DNA of 64,000 nt from Bacillus oleivorans (GCF_900207585.1 NZ_OAOP01000004.1:310001-374000), one strand, 5' to 3'. Shown: positions 41,299-50,575, counted from the stretch's first letter. The notes: generated from the letters alone by a model not told the origin. Numbers and translations: made by a program.

Positions 41299-42030
41299 TT
41301 AATGTTGGATTTCTAATTGAGTCAAAAACGTTTCAAGTGCAAGCCGCAGTTCGTTTGGTTTACTAAGCATTGGCAAATGCCCTGCGTCCAGGACTTCAAC
41401 ATTTTGCGGGACGAGATTGACGATCATTCTATTTTGCATGGTCGGATGAAGTTCATTGTCCTTCATTAATTTCACATAAAGTTTTGATACATTTGGCACT
41501 TGAACTCCCACCCGTTCGGTATACAACTGAATCGACTCCGGAACAAATCCGCTTACGATAGCTGCTGCCTGCTCGGATGTAAGATCATTACAAAGCCCCT
41601 TGCGAATGGCTGCCTCAGGCGGTTTTGTACCAAAGATACGGATTAGAACACCCATCAATAGACGTCTAGCCAATGGATATACAGAAAAAAAGGACCTTCC
41701 CTGATCTGGGATTACTGCACCGATAGCCACCATCCCAACCAGACGCTCTGACATCTCATGAGCCACTTTAAGTGCAAGGACACCGCCAAGCGAGTGTGCG
41801 ACAATAACAAATCTTTTCACCTCCCACCCTTCAATCTGCCGTTTGATCGACACAGTATAGTCTTGAAGAGTCAGATTTTTTCTCTCATTTTGCTGCGGAA
41901 AATCAATGAGTAAAAAAGGATACTTAAGCCCCGCTGTAACCTGTTCCCAAATTCGGCTGTCCAAACCCGCACCATGAATAAAAACAAGACCGACCTGTTT
42001 ATTGCCCTTCTTATCAAGGTTATTCATCAT
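41299..42030 (-). CDS. Alpha/beta-fold hydrolase
   Basis: A 243-residue esterase/lipase-like hydrolase. The oxyanion region is VFIHGAGLDSRIWEQ, the nucleophile elbow is VIVAHSLGGVLALKV (Ser), and the catalytic His is in NVEVLDAGHLPMLSKP. Residues between hold a helical cap. The start at 42030 (or the adjacent ATG) follows GGGAGG. Substrate unknown. Monocistronic. Confidence 0.87.
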   Translation of the reverse strand: MMNNLDKKGNKQVGLVFIHGAGLDSRIWEQVTAGLKYPFLLIDFPQQNERKNLTLQDYTVSIKRQIEGWEVKRFVIVAHSLGGVLALKVAHEMSERLVGMVAIGAVIPDQGRSFFSVYPLARRLLMGVLIRIFGTKPPEAAIRKGLCNDLTSEQAAAIVSGFVPESIQLYTERVGVQVPNVSKLYVKLMKDNELHPTMQNRMIVNLVPQNVEVLDAGHLPMLSKPNELRLALETFLTQLEIQH

Positions 42031-42244
42031 TTTTTCCTCCCTGGATCCTTTGAATTGCAAATGGCCATACTATGCACTTTATTGTAAAAAAACTTCCCTG
42101 ACAGGAATGGTCAGTGAGTTTTTTCTTTTTAAAATGGATTGAGCCGAAAAACGGCCACTATACACCTCCCTTAATATTGGCTATGAAACGATTTTTTGAT
42201 GATTGTTATTTCGAGTTACTTTAGTAAAAATAAAATGGGATTAA

Positions 42245-43312
42245 TCATGTGAGCTGATAGTAGGCCGTAGCTTGACTAATAGATCCTTGTACAAGTTCTA
42301 CTACAATCGGACCTTTAATAAAGCTGTTATGATCAGATTTATCACGTAACATGATGAAATGTGTGCATAAGATTTGATTGTCTTTTTTAATCATATTCAT
42401 AGGGTCATAGCCGTAAATTTGGTAGTTGCCCACTTTTTTAATATGAGGCTTTTTGAAAAAATCATCAAATGCTTGGGTCTTACTGGTCATATATTGCTGG
42501 TATGTAACATCGATTTGAGGGTCAGCATTCATATCCATATAAACTAGGTTGCCTGTTTCGATTTGTTTTTCAGCCAGTTTAAAAACAGTTTCTGTTGTTT
42601 CCCCGATCTTATGGTTATAAGGAATCCCTAAATCATCTAAAACTAAACATAGAACGGTCCCGATATAATAGGACATCCTTCTAATATCGAATAGGGTGAT
42701 AGAGGGATTGGAAAGGATATGTAAAAATTTATCCATTCTTTCTTCAAATAATGTGGGCGAGAGATGTCTTAGTGTCTTCGTTCCCATATATTCAGCCATT
42801 CCCTCTGCCGTTTCGGTTAAATATTCAGATTGAATCATGTCACCGATTATGGTTTCCCGCTTCTTCCGGATTACGATAAACTGCCGGAAAAGCTCTGCCT
42901 TTTTATCTTTGCCCCTCTCTTTGTAAGCTTCTACTAGAAGCTTATTTTCATGGAACTTCAATTGATAGTTTTCCAGGTTGTTCGGATAATCCAGCATTAT
43001 TAAGTTGTTGGGAAAGCGAGTTTCCTGATTCTCATATTGGAAGGCATGGAACATTTCATGGACGATATTGGCAGCCAATACAAGAGGGTTCTCCAGATTT
43101 GGATTCTCTACTTTCCATATGGCAATGAATTCCCCATTATATTGGATACTCGTATTTCCAATGAAACTCGATTCATATGGAATCACACGGTCCTCAAAAT
43201 AAATCTCCTGGTCGTTATATAAGGCAAATGTAAAATTTGAAAAGCCTGGCCAGAGTTCGTTAAATGAGATATCTTTTAAAGCATGAAAAACGTTTGCATA
43301 TAACTCCCTCAT
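42245..43312 (-). CDS. Putative HExxH metallopeptidase, unrecognised family
   Basis: A 355-residue protein without a signal peptide. It has a zinc-type signature VHEMFHAFQYE (His-Glu-x-x-His, about 86-96) and a downstream glutamate in TETAEGMAEYMGTK (about 165-178), the arrangement of gluzincin proteases. A C-terminal beta-rich part (KKVGNYQIYGYDPMN, GPIVVELVQGS) follows. I do not recognise a named family. ATG follows GGAGGGG. It is monocistronic; the neighbours are unrelated. Function as a peptidase is inference from the motif. Confidence 0.7.
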   Translation of the reverse strand: MRELYANVFHALKDISFNELWPGFSNFTFALYNDQEIYFEDRVIPYESSFIGNTSIQYNGEFIAIWKVENPNLENPLVLAANIVHEMFHAFQYENQETRFPNNLIMLDYPNNLENYQLKFHENKLLVEAYKERGKDKKAELFRQFIVIRKKRETIIGDMIQSEYLTETAEGMAEYMGTKTLRHLSPTLFEERMDKFLHILSNPSITLFDIRRMSYYIGTVLCLVLDDLGIPYNHKIGETTETVFKLAEKQIETGNLVYMDMNADPQIDVTYQQYMTSKTQAFDDFFKKPHIKKVGNYQIYGYDPMNMIKKDNQILCTHFIMLRDKSDHNSFIKGPIVVELVQGSISQATAYYQLT

Positions 43313-43423
43313 TTCATACCCCTCCCATTTCTATTTTTCGCAAAGATTAACCCCTCGGCTTTCATGCGGTAAATTCGACAAGAATGATCCATGACTCACT
43401 TGGATTGTCATAATCATTTTTTT

Positions 43424-43603
43424 CGGACATACAATCCGTTATTTTCACAAAAACGGGCATTTTGGAAAATTATAGGACATACGTTCCGTTATTTGCTGTG
43501 AATCATACAAAAATTGCATGTTTTTACTTAAATAAAGGAACCAGTGTCCTCTAATTCTGAAAATCGGCGATTTTGGCTCAGATAACGGAACCTATGTCCT
43601 TTA
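43424..43603. repeat. Array of GGACATAnnnTCCGTTA repeats in inverted halves
   Basis: Four related units: CGGACATACAATCCGTTATT (43424-43443), AGGACATACGTTCCGTTATT (43473-43492), then inverted AAGGAACCAGTGTCCTCTAA (43535-43554) and TAACGGAACCTATGTCCTTT (43583-43602). Spacers also resemble each other in reverse. Together they form a 180-base palindromic cluster in an otherwise empty 350-base gap. Confidence 0.7.
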
Positions 43604-43665
43604 GCCAAGCCACTATGATTAGTACGACCTGCAAGTGTTGAGTTACCTATGAAATAAAGCTAAAA

Positions 43666-45072
43666 TCAATGCCTATACTGCTCCGTCTGACGATTTGGAA
43701 TCATAAATGTCACAAGCAAACTGATGACACTAATAATGGCGGCTATTACAAAAACAAAGTGTAATCCATTGGCTATCGCAGCTGTTTCATTCGCTTGATT
43801 CAGGTTATGCGAATGGATAACTAAATTTAGGGCCGCACCAAATATAGCGACACCGATCGTTTGGCCCAATGTCCGCAGTAATGTATTCAAGGAACCTGCA
43901 GCCCCTCGATTATTTTTTTGTACGGAAGATTGAGTCACAACTGTAAAAATAGTAGATGTGAAGCCAAAGCCTAAACCGATTACCAGAATGATGAGAGCAA
44001 TGATCCATATGGATGTTTCAGGAGTGATTAGCGTTAATAAGAAAGAGCCGAGTGCAATTAAACTTCCTCCTAAAATAACCACATTTTTCGTGCCAAACCG
44101 TGACATCAATCGTGAGCACAGCATCGCACCAACTGGCCACCCTAAGCTCAGCGGCATAATGGTAAATCCAGCTGAGGTTGCCCCCATTCCCAGTACATTT
44201 TGTGTCCATAATGGCAAATAAGCCGTTAATCCAATTAAAATCACACTTGTTAAAAAGGCTCCAGCGGTGGATATTGAAACATCCTTAATCTGGAATAACT
44301 TCAATGGCATCATTGGCTCAGGATGCTTCCATTGAATCAAGAAAAATACAACAAAGAAAACCAAGGCCGTCCCAAACAAACCAATCAGCTGTCCATGGCT
44401 TAATGCAATGCCAGTACCTTCTTCGTTGTTCATCGAAAGCAGCGCAAATAATAAGGCAGTAATGGCAATCGTAAAAGTAACCGCTCCGCCATAATCGATT
44501 TGTCTCTTCTTTTTTTCCAAATTCTCTTTAAAATGCTTTCCAATCATCCACATCGAAACTAAGCCAAATGGAAGATTGATAAAAAAGATCCAGCGCCAAG
44601 TGAAAAAGTCAACAAGAAAACCGCCGGCTAAAGGACCGAATATACCAGCAATTGCCCACACTGAACTCACTAAACCCTGTATTTTCGCTCTCTGTTCAAA
44701 ATTATAAACATCCGCAATAATCGTAAAGGTGACAGGGTTAATCGCTCCTGCACCCAATCCCTGAATCGCCCGGAAAAAGATAAGCTGCCCCATGTTTTGT
44801 GAGAGACCGCAAGCAATCGACCCAATCAAAAACAGGGTAACCCCAATCATAAAAATCTTTTTTCGGCCAAATAAATCCGAAAGTTTCCCCCAAATTGGAG
44901 TCGATACAGATGTCGTCAGTAAATAGATGGCGAAAACCCAGCTCATCAGTGTGAATCCGCCCAAGCTGTCCACAATTTGCGGCATGGCAGTACTGATGAT
45001 GGTTACTTCGATGGCTGCTAAGAAGGTTGTTATTAATAAAGAAAGCGTAATTTTTCGTAATCCTGTTTGCAT
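43666..45072 (-). CDS. DHA2-family multidrug MFS exporter (EmrB-like)
   Basis: A 468-residue drug:H+ antiporter with about 14 helices. Features: LDTTIIST-equivalent AAIEVTIISTAMPQIVDSLGG in helix 1, motif A GKLSDLFGRKKIFMIG, motif C-like GIFGPLAGGFLVDFFTWRWI in helix 5. ATG follows GGGA. It lies 190 bases downstream of an OmpR-type two-component gene pair in the same direction, so the system may control it. Substrate unknown. Confidence 0.88.
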   Translation of the reverse strand: MQTGLRKITLSLLITTFLAAIEVTIISTAMPQIVDSLGGFTLMSWVFAIYLLTTSVSTPIWGKLSDLFGRKKIFMIGVTLFLIGSIACGLSQNMGQLIFFRAIQGLGAGAINPVTFTIIADVYNFEQRAKIQGLVSSVWAIAGIFGPLAGGFLVDFFTWRWIFFINLPFGLVSMWMIGKHFKENLEKKKRQIDYGGAVTFTIAITALLFALLSMNNEEGTGIALSHGQLIGLFGTALVFFVVFFLIQWKHPEPMMPLKLFQIKDVSISTAGAFLTSVILIGLTAYLPLWTQNVLGMGATSAGFTIMPLSLGWPVGAMLCSRLMSRFGTKNVVILGGSLIALGSFLLTLITPETSIWIIALIILVIGLGFGFTSTIFTVVTQSSVQKNNRGAAGSLNTLLRTLGQTIGVAIFGAALNLVIHSHNLNQANETAAIANGLHFVFVIAAIISVISLLVTFMIPNRQTEQYRH

Positions 45073-45263
45073 TGGTTTCTCCCGTATTTCTAAAACTAAT
45101 GTTTCTTAAGTAGTAAATGTGTGAGCTTATGCCTCACTCCTCCATAATGTATTAGAAATCCTATTTAATCAATACTCCCCTTTCTTTGGTATTTTGGTAA
45201 CTGACTTAAAGAATATAATCTTTTTATAATTGTAGAAAAAGTTGGTACTGCCAATGGTATAAG

Positions 45264-46358
45264 TCAATCTTGTGAAACAAGAGAACCGTCCCCACGTTTC
45301 AAAGGTATCCAACCTTTCAGGAAGGCACCACCGTCTGGATGATTACCTGCAACAAGGTCACCTCCGTGTTGCCGAATGATTCTTCGTGAAATAGTCAACC
45401 CTAACCCAGCTCCTCCAGTTGAACGATTTCTCGATTCTTCACCACGATAGAGTGGTTCAAAAACGCGTTGGAGCTCCTCCGAAGAGAAACCCTCCCCAGT
45501 GTCTCGAACTGAAAAGGTTACTTTGTTACCATCCTTATAGCATTCAACAAAAATCTTACCATCATAAGGTGTATGTCTGACCGCATTATCCAATATATTG
45601 TTTATGGCTCGCTCCAATAAGTGTGAATCGCCAAAGATCACGCAATCATCTTCCATATGGTTCACGATGATTGATATATACTTTTGCCGAGCAAGCGGAT
45701 TCAGGCTATCCATCGACTTCTGTAATACGAGTGGAAGGTTAACAGTGTTTTCTTTAAGTTCCATCTCCATATATTCAGTTTTTGTAAATGTAAAAAGGTC
45801 CTCTACAAGCATGTCCAATTGGGCTGTCTTCTCCTTACAAACCGCCAAATACTTTGCAGTTTTTTCAGGTGAATGAGCTATGCCTTGCTCAAGGCCCTCC
45901 AAATAACCTCGTAAAGCGAATAAAGGTGTTCGTAAATCATGGGCGACAGCAGCAATTACAAATCGTCGCTCTTCTTCCATTTCCACTTGTTTTTGCGTGG
46001 ATTTTTTTAGACTATCTACCATAACTTTAAATCCGCCACACACTTCGTTAATTTCTGTGATGCGTGACACAGGTAATGGGACGTCCAAATCTCCTTTTGC
46101 GATTTGTCGAACCACTCTGCTCATTTTCTCAAGAGGCTTGAGAATCAGCCTGCGCATCTCATATGCGACAATAAAAAAAGCCAGCAATAGTCCAGTGATG
46201 GCCGCAATGTGCTGAACGACTTGAGGATTAGAATCGTTTATGTCGAAACTGAGCGTATTGGTTTCAATCAGCTGTGCTGTTACGAAAAATAACCACGGCA
46301 TTAAGGGGATAAAAAATATGCTCAGAATGGTAAACGTACGAATGCGAATAGTTTTCAT
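45264..46358 (-). CDS. Sensor histidine kinase with HAMP domain
   Basis: A 364-residue kinase: two membrane helices (about 9-30 and 49-66), HAMP (about 68-120, LEKMSRVVRQIAKGDLDVPL), HisKA with phosphoacceptor in AAVAHDLRTPLFALRGYLEG, and HATPase with NNILDNAVRHTP, RDTGEGFSSEEL and GGAGLGLTISRRI. Paired with the OmpR-type regulator one base upstream. The last ten residues RGDGSLVSQD are encoded inside a copy of the dispersed GGGACGGTTCT repeat, so the natural C-terminus has been replaced or extended. ATG follows AAAGGAG in the regulator's last codons. Confidence 0.9.
   Translation of the reverse strand: MKTIRIRTFTILSIFFIPLMPWLFFVTAQLIETNTLSFDINDSNPQVVQHIAAITGLLLAFFIVAYEMRRLILKPLEKMSRVVRQIAKGDLDVPLPVSRITEINEVCGGFKVMVDSLKKSTQKQVEMEEERRFVIAAVAHDLRTPLFALRGYLEGLEQGIAHSPEKTAKYLAVCKEKTAQLDMLVEDLFTFTKTEYMEMELKENTVNLPLVLQKSMDSLNPLARQKYISIIVNHMEDDCVIFGDSHLLERAINNILDNAVRHTPYDGKIFVECYKDGNKVTFSVRDTGEGFSSEELQRVFEPLYRGEESRNRSTGGAGLGLTISRRIIRQHGGDLVAGNHPDGGAFLKGWIPLKRGDGSLVSQD
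45268..45302. repeat. Dispersed GGGACGGTTCT repeat inside a gene end
   Basis: Minus strand CGTGGGGACGGTTCTCTTGT followed by TTCACAAG; plus-strand relatives at 3.6 and 4.3 kb. It lies within the final codons of the histidine kinase. Confidence 0.65.
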
Positions 46359-46359
46359 T

Positions 46360-47046
46360 TTATTCTCCTTTAAAGCGATAGCCTATACCCCATACGTTGA
46401 CGATTAATTGCGGATTATTCGGGTCGGATTCAATTTTTTCGCGAAGCCGGCTAAGATGAACTCGAATAGTGTGTTTGTCTCCAACTCCGTCCCAAAATTT
46501 TTCAAGCAAATGATCATATGAAAAAACATATCCTGGATGCTCAGTAAACAATCGCAGCAATTCATATTCTTTCGGTGTAAGTGAAATGTTTTTCCCATCC
46601 ACAAACACTTCTCTCGTAGACAGGTTCAGCTTCAGCCGCCCATAATCTAGGATCTTGCTATTGAACCCCTGCTGAAAACTGGAACGTCGTAACACAGCTT
46701 TCACTCTGGCAACAATTTCTCCTGGTGAAGCTGTTTTGACTATATAATCATCTCCTCCAAGTGCGAGACCGCGAATTTTATCTACATCATCACTGCGTGC
46801 ACTCAAAAAAAGGATAGGTACGTTGCTTTCCATCCGAATCTGCCGGCATAACTCGAAACCGTTCTGTCCCGGCATCATGATGTCTAGGATGATACAATCA
46901 ATTGTACCCTGCTGAAGTACCCCGAGAGCCTGGGTGGTGTCATTAGCGGTTTTCACATGAAAACCGTCATTCTCCAAGAAGTCCTTCAATAGTTCGACTA
47001 TGCTTTTGTCATCGTCCACGACTAGAATCGTATGTGATTCCTTCAC
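46360..47046 (-). CDS. OmpR-family response regulator
   Basis: A 228-residue regulator. Receiver domain (1-120): acidic pair in LVVDDDKSIVEL, phosphorylatable Asp in CIILDIMMPGQNG, and DDYIVKTASPGE where most relatives have KPFSP. C-terminal winged helix: LTPKEYELLRLFTEHPGYVF, VRVHLSRLREKIE-type helix and VWGIGYRFKGE. It starts with GTG after GAGGTGGG. Partner of the adjacent kinase; probable target the DHA2 exporter downstream or its own operon. Confidence 0.9.
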   Translation of the reverse strand: MKESHTILVVDDDKSIVELLKDFLENDGFHVKTANDTTQALGVLQQGTIDCIILDIMMPGQNGFELCRQIRMESNVPILFLSARSDDVDKIRGLALGGDDYIVKTASPGEIVARVKAVLRRSSFQQGFNSKILDYGRLKLNLSTREVFVDGKNISLTPKEYELLRLFTEHPGYVFSYDHLLEKFWDGVGDKHTIRVHLSRLREKIESDPNNPQLIVNVWGIGYRFKGE

Positions 47047-47259
47047 GAAAATCCCACCTCTCCGTTGTTAACTGACCCTAAAAAAAACGTGTCTACCTGA
47101 ATTAATTTAAGTCTATCACTTTTTCAATCTGCAACAAGCTTAGGTATACGTTTTGTGATGGATTGTGATGGTTTTGTGACTTTTTTATACCTTCCTTCGA
47201 GACATTCAATTGTTAATCTTTCATTGTAGAACGATCGGGTTGATCAAGGAGGAAAATTT

Positions 47260-48267
47260 ATGAATATTCAAATTGTATTGTTTGATGGATTTGATTTATT
47301 AGACGCTATTGCTCCTTACGAAGTGTTTACTGCTGCTGCGATGTACTCAGACGAGGCAATAACCGTGAAACTTGTGTCTGCTGAAGGTAAACGAATGGTG
47401 TCAAGTGGAGTAAATCAGCTAAAGCTTCAAGCAAGCGGAAATCTCGAGTTAACCTGTAAAGGAATCATTCTTGTTCCGGGAGCATCTGGTTCTGTTGATT
47501 ATAATGGACCAGATTCTGTACCAGTAAAATTAAAACAAGCAGCTGAGACAGAATTAAGTAACCTGCTAAGAGAAGCAATTAAGAAACCGGACATCTTGCT
47601 TTCCACAGTATGTGGCGGTTCCCTCATTTTAGCAATGGCTGGTTTATTAGAAGGCCGCCATGCGGTTACACATCATATGGGAATGGGACTCTTGGGTGCC
47701 ACAAATGCTATTCCAGTCCATGCCCGCATCGTTGAGGATGGAAATCTCGTCACTAGTGGCGGCGTTACTTCGGGGCTCGATCTTGCCCTTTACCTAGTTG
47801 AACGAGAATTAGGTCCACGTATCGCACATGCGGTGGAACAATTGTTTGAGTATGAACGCAGGGGTACGGTTTGGAAAGCTGTAGGAAATACACCTAAAGC
47901 AAGCCAGCAAGAAGAAGATATAAGTAAAACGGCAAGTGACCACGCAATTAATCAAACTGCTGACAAGGTTCATTTTCAAGGGAAATGGGATACCATCATT
48001 TCCACTCCCATTGGGAAACTATCCGTTTTATTTGATTTATCATCTAAGGATGGACGAATAGTAGGAGCAGCAAGGCAAGGAGAGGAAATTGTCCCTTTAG
48101 AAAATCCCGAACTAGAGGGGAATCAATTAAAATGGTCCATGAAGGTTACGAAACCCATGCGTCTTACATTAAAATTTAACGTTTGGATAGATGGAAACAA
48201 CATATATGGTGAAGCAAAAGCTGGGATGCTTCCTGCGTCTAAATTAATGGGACATCGTATTTCTTAA
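47260..48267 (+). CDS. DJ-1/PfpI-family protein fused to a C-terminal beta domain
   Basis: A 335-residue fusion. Residues 1-200 form a DJ-1/PfpI (GATase1-like) domain with the nucleophile elbow in LLSTVCGGSLILAMAGLLEG and HHMGMG following, as in GlxA-like or isonitrile hydratase-like proteins but without their AraC helix-turn-helix. Residues 240-335 (GKWDTIISTPIGKLSVLFDL, WSMKVTKPMRLTLKFNVWID, GEAKAGMLPASKLMGHR) resemble a small lipocalin-like beta domain found as a module in many bacterial enzymes. The linker is low-complexity. ATG follows AAGGAGG. Co-transcribed with the DUF2306 gene 18 bases downstream. Reaction unknown. Confidence 0.75.
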   Translation: MNIQIVLFDGFDLLDAIAPYEVFTAAAMYSDEAITVKLVSAEGKRMVSSGVNQLKLQASGNLELTCKGIILVPGASGSVDYNGPDSVPVKLKQAAETELSNLLREAIKKPDILLSTVCGGSLILAMAGLLEGRHAVTHHMGMGLLGATNAIPVHARIVEDGNLVTSGGVTSGLDLALYLVERELGPRIAHAVEQLFEYERRGTVWKAVGNTPKASQQEEDISKTASDHAINQTADKVHFQGKWDTIISTPIGKLSVLFDLSSKDGRIVGAARQGEEIVPLENPELEGNQLKWSMKVTKPMRLTLKFNVWIDGNNIYGEAKAGMLPASKLMGHRIS

Positions 48268-48285
48268 AACAAGGAGATAGGTAGA

Positions 48286-48900
48286 ATGAAAAAAATCATT
48301 GGGGGAACTATTATACTCATCTCGATCATGTGGGTATTTCATACACTTTCAAAGAATTTTATGGTTGATCCCACTTTCGAAAAATTTATTGCTAGAAAGG
48401 ATCAAATTCTAACAGATAAATCCCTATGGGTTTTAATGATTCGAATTCATATTTTGCTGGCCATCATTGCGCTTCTCACAGGCCCTTTAGGAGTAATTAA
48501 AAGAATACGAGTGAAATCTAAAAAGTTTCACCGTTGGAATGGCCGATTGTATGTCTTGTCTATCCTATTAAACTTCATTCCCGGAATCTATGTCTCATTC
48601 TTTGCAACAGGAGGATTGCCAAGTACAATAGGATTTCTTGTTTTAAATACATTATGGCTTGGAACAACGATTCTTGGTTATGTAAATATCAAAAGACAAA
48701 AAATAATCTTACATAGTCAATGGATGATTCGAAGCTTCTTTTTTTCCTTTGCGAATATGACTATTTATATAATTGTGGCTATCACACTTAATGTAATGGA
48801 TTTTTCTTACGGATATTCCTACACGATTGCTGTCTGGTTATGCTGGCCACTAAATCTGCTTATAGCAGAATTAATAATTAGGAAAAAAATATTCTTATAG
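48286..48900 (+). CDS. DUF2306 membrane protein
   Basis: A 204-residue protein with about six helices and the DUF2306 pattern: LLTGPLGVIKRIRVKSKKFH followed by RWNGRLYVLSILLNF, and HSQWMIRSFFFSFANMTIYI. The conserved histidines and arginine are those expected for this heme-like membrane family of unknown role. ATG follows AAGGAG. It sits immediately after the DJ-1 fusion gene. A second, shorter relative lies at 19696-20172. Confidence 0.83.
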   Translation: MKKIIGGTIILISIMWVFHTLSKNFMVDPTFEKFIARKDQILTDKSLWVLMIRIHILLAIIALLTGPLGVIKRIRVKSKKFHRWNGRLYVLSILLNFIPGIYVSFFATGGLPSTIGFLVLNTLWLGTTILGYVNIKRQKIILHSQWMIRSFFFSFANMTIYIIVAITLNVMDFSYGYSYTIAVWLCWPLNLLIAELIIRKKIFL

Positions 48901-48922
48901 AGAAACGGTTTATATAACTAAC

Positions 48923-48964
48923 GTACAAAAGACAATTTTTCTAAAGAAAAATTGCCTTTTGTAC
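48923..48964. terminator. Bidirectional terminator
   Basis: GTACAAAAGACAATTTTTCT / AGAAAAATTGCCTTTTGTAC, 20 pairs with one G-U-type mismatch, between converging transcripts. Confidence 0.85.
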
Positions 48965-48975
48965 ATTTATAATTT

Positions 48976-49659
48976 CTATAAAGCCTCCCCAACCCTATCA
49001 ATCATCTTCACTGACAAGAAAATATTAACCGCCCCCAGCAAACAAAGCACACTTAACACTAACTCTTCATTCCATTGCAATATATAAGTAAAGTTTAATA
49101 CCTGCATAATGATAATCCCGAAAATAACGGTTGTGACGGTTGCTCTGCGGATGATTCCAAAATAAAACATAGGAATTAAACCGACAAGTATCGTGGCTGC
49201 TGAATAGAAGATTGCATGAATAAAATACACATAAATCTGCTCTGCGGTAGGAGAACCCTTTATAATGCCAAAAGCTGCATCAGCTGAAAAGGTGATTACC
49301 CCCGATATAATAAATGAGACCATTTGAACAACAAACATCATAGCCGCTATGAACAGGATTTTAGCGATGAAGAGTTTTTGTCTATTAATTGGGTAGCTGA
49401 ATCCAAGCGTAATTGTTTTGTTTTTATACTCCTCAATGATGACCTGGTTGATCAGTGAGGCTGCGAATGTGATATATGCCATTTGGGTTGAGAGATTAAT
49501 AAGTTCTATGGCCATGTCATAACTTTCACCGAAGATTGGATGGACTACTTTTATAAAGAAGATAGGGAGTACGGCCATAATTACATAATAGGTTGTTATT
49601 TCACTGATAAAGTTTTTTCGTTTCAGTTTTCTTAGTTCGAGTAGCATTAATTTAGACAA
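48976..49659 (-). CDS. ycbO: ABC transporter permease, YcbO-like
   Basis: A 227-residue membrane permease with about six helices (VIMAVLPIFFIKVVHPIF, LIAFAASLINQVI-type, FIAAMMFVVQMVSFIISG, AIFYSAATILVGLIPMFYFG, LVLSVLCLLGAVNIFLS). It resembles bacitracin- or lantibiotic-immunity type permeases. The start at 49659 is TTG: GGAGG lies eight bases upstream inside the ATPase gene, and the length then matches B. subtilis YcbO (228). The in-frame ATG five codons earlier has no free ribosome site. It overlaps the ATPase gene by eight bases. Completes the four-gene cassette. Confidence 0.75.
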   Translation of the reverse strand: MSKLMLLELRKLKRKNFISEITTYYVIMAVLPIFFIKVVHPIFGESYDMAIELINLSTQMAYITFAASLINQVIIEEYKNKTITLGFSYPINRQKLFIAKILFIAAMMFVVQMVSFIISGVITFSADAAFGIIKGSPTAEQIYVYFIHAIFYSAATILVGLIPMFYFGIIRRATVTTVIFGIIIMQVLNFTYILQWNEELVLSVLCLLGAVNIFLSVKMIDRVGEAL

Positions 49660-50575
49660 GAACTCCACCTCCATTAATTTGTTGATAAAAGTAATCCTCT
49701 AATGAACTGCTGTGCTTGTGAATTTCCTCGATATCGACACCGTGTAGAATTAGTTCTTTAGAAATTTCACTTTGTGATAATCGGAAGTCATAGATCCGAA
49801 TCCGGTTATCTTCGACTATTTTAAAATTCGAAATCTGTAGTTCCTGTTCGAGGACATAGACTGCGTGATTCATATTGTTTGGGACGAGTTCAATATAATC
49901 AGACTTTTGCTTGTGAATATCAGCAATGGACACTTCGTCAATCAGTTTTCCCTCATTAATAACTCCAATTCTGTCTGCCATTTGTTCAATCTCACCCAAA
50001 ATGTGACTAGAAATAAGAAAGGTAATTCCGTATTGCTTGTTCAGCATTTTAAATAAATCACGGATTTCTTTAATCCCGATTGGATCCAGCCCATTCGTTG
50101 GTTCATCTAAAATAATCAGCTCAGGCTTGGTGATAATTGCTCTGGCAATGCCGAGGCGCTGTTTCATTCCAAGAGAGAAGCTTTTGACTGGCTTGTCTTC
50201 GATATTTTTTAAATGAACGAGATCAAATGCCAGGTCAATTGCTGCTTCATCATAGAAGCCTAGATATTCACAATGCAGCTTCATGTTTTCTCTAGCGTTT
50301 AAATGTTCATAAAAAATCGGGTATTCAATTATACTACCGACTCTCTTCAAGAGATCCTTTGTATTTTCGGTCAATTTTTTGCCAAACATCTCAATTTCGC
50401 CGCTCGTGGGCTTAATTATAGTGGTCAAAAGCCGTAAAATCGTGGTTTTCCCTGCTCCATTCTGTCCTAAAAATCCGTATATCTCTCCCTTTTTAATATG
50501 GAGATTAATATCGGATACCAGTTCCTTCCCTTTCACCCTTTTCGTTAAGTGATGGGTTCTCACGATATATTCCAT
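49652..50575 (-). CDS. ycbN: ABC transporter ATP-binding protein, YcbN-like
   Basis: A 307-residue ATPase of the BcrA/antibiotic-export subgroup. Walker A GFLGQNGAGKTTILRLL, signature VKSFSLGMKQRLGIARAI, Walker B ELIILDEPTNGLDPIG, and switch His in LISSHILGEIEQM; a C-terminal extension of about 90 residues follows. The start at 50575 follows AAAGGGTG and gives exactly the YcbN length. It is preceded by a terminator after the kinase gene and by TCTTAA repeats, so it has its own regulated promoter. Probable role: export of or resistance to a peptide antibiotic. Confidence 0.85.
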   Translation of the reverse strand: MEYIVRTHHLTKRVKGKELVSDINLHIKKGEIYGFLGQNGAGKTTILRLLTTIIKPTSGEIEMFGKKLTENTKDLLKRVGSIIEYPIFYEHLNARENMKLHCEYLGFYDEAAIDLAFDLVHLKNIEDKPVKSFSLGMKQRLGIARAIITKPELIILDEPTNGLDPIGIKEIRDLFKMLNKQYGITFLISSHILGEIEQMADRIGVINEGKLIDEVSIADIHKQKSDYIELVPNNMNHAVYVLEQELQISNFKIVEDNRIRIYDFRLSQSEISKELILHGVDIEEIHKHSSSLEDYFYQQINGGGVLV

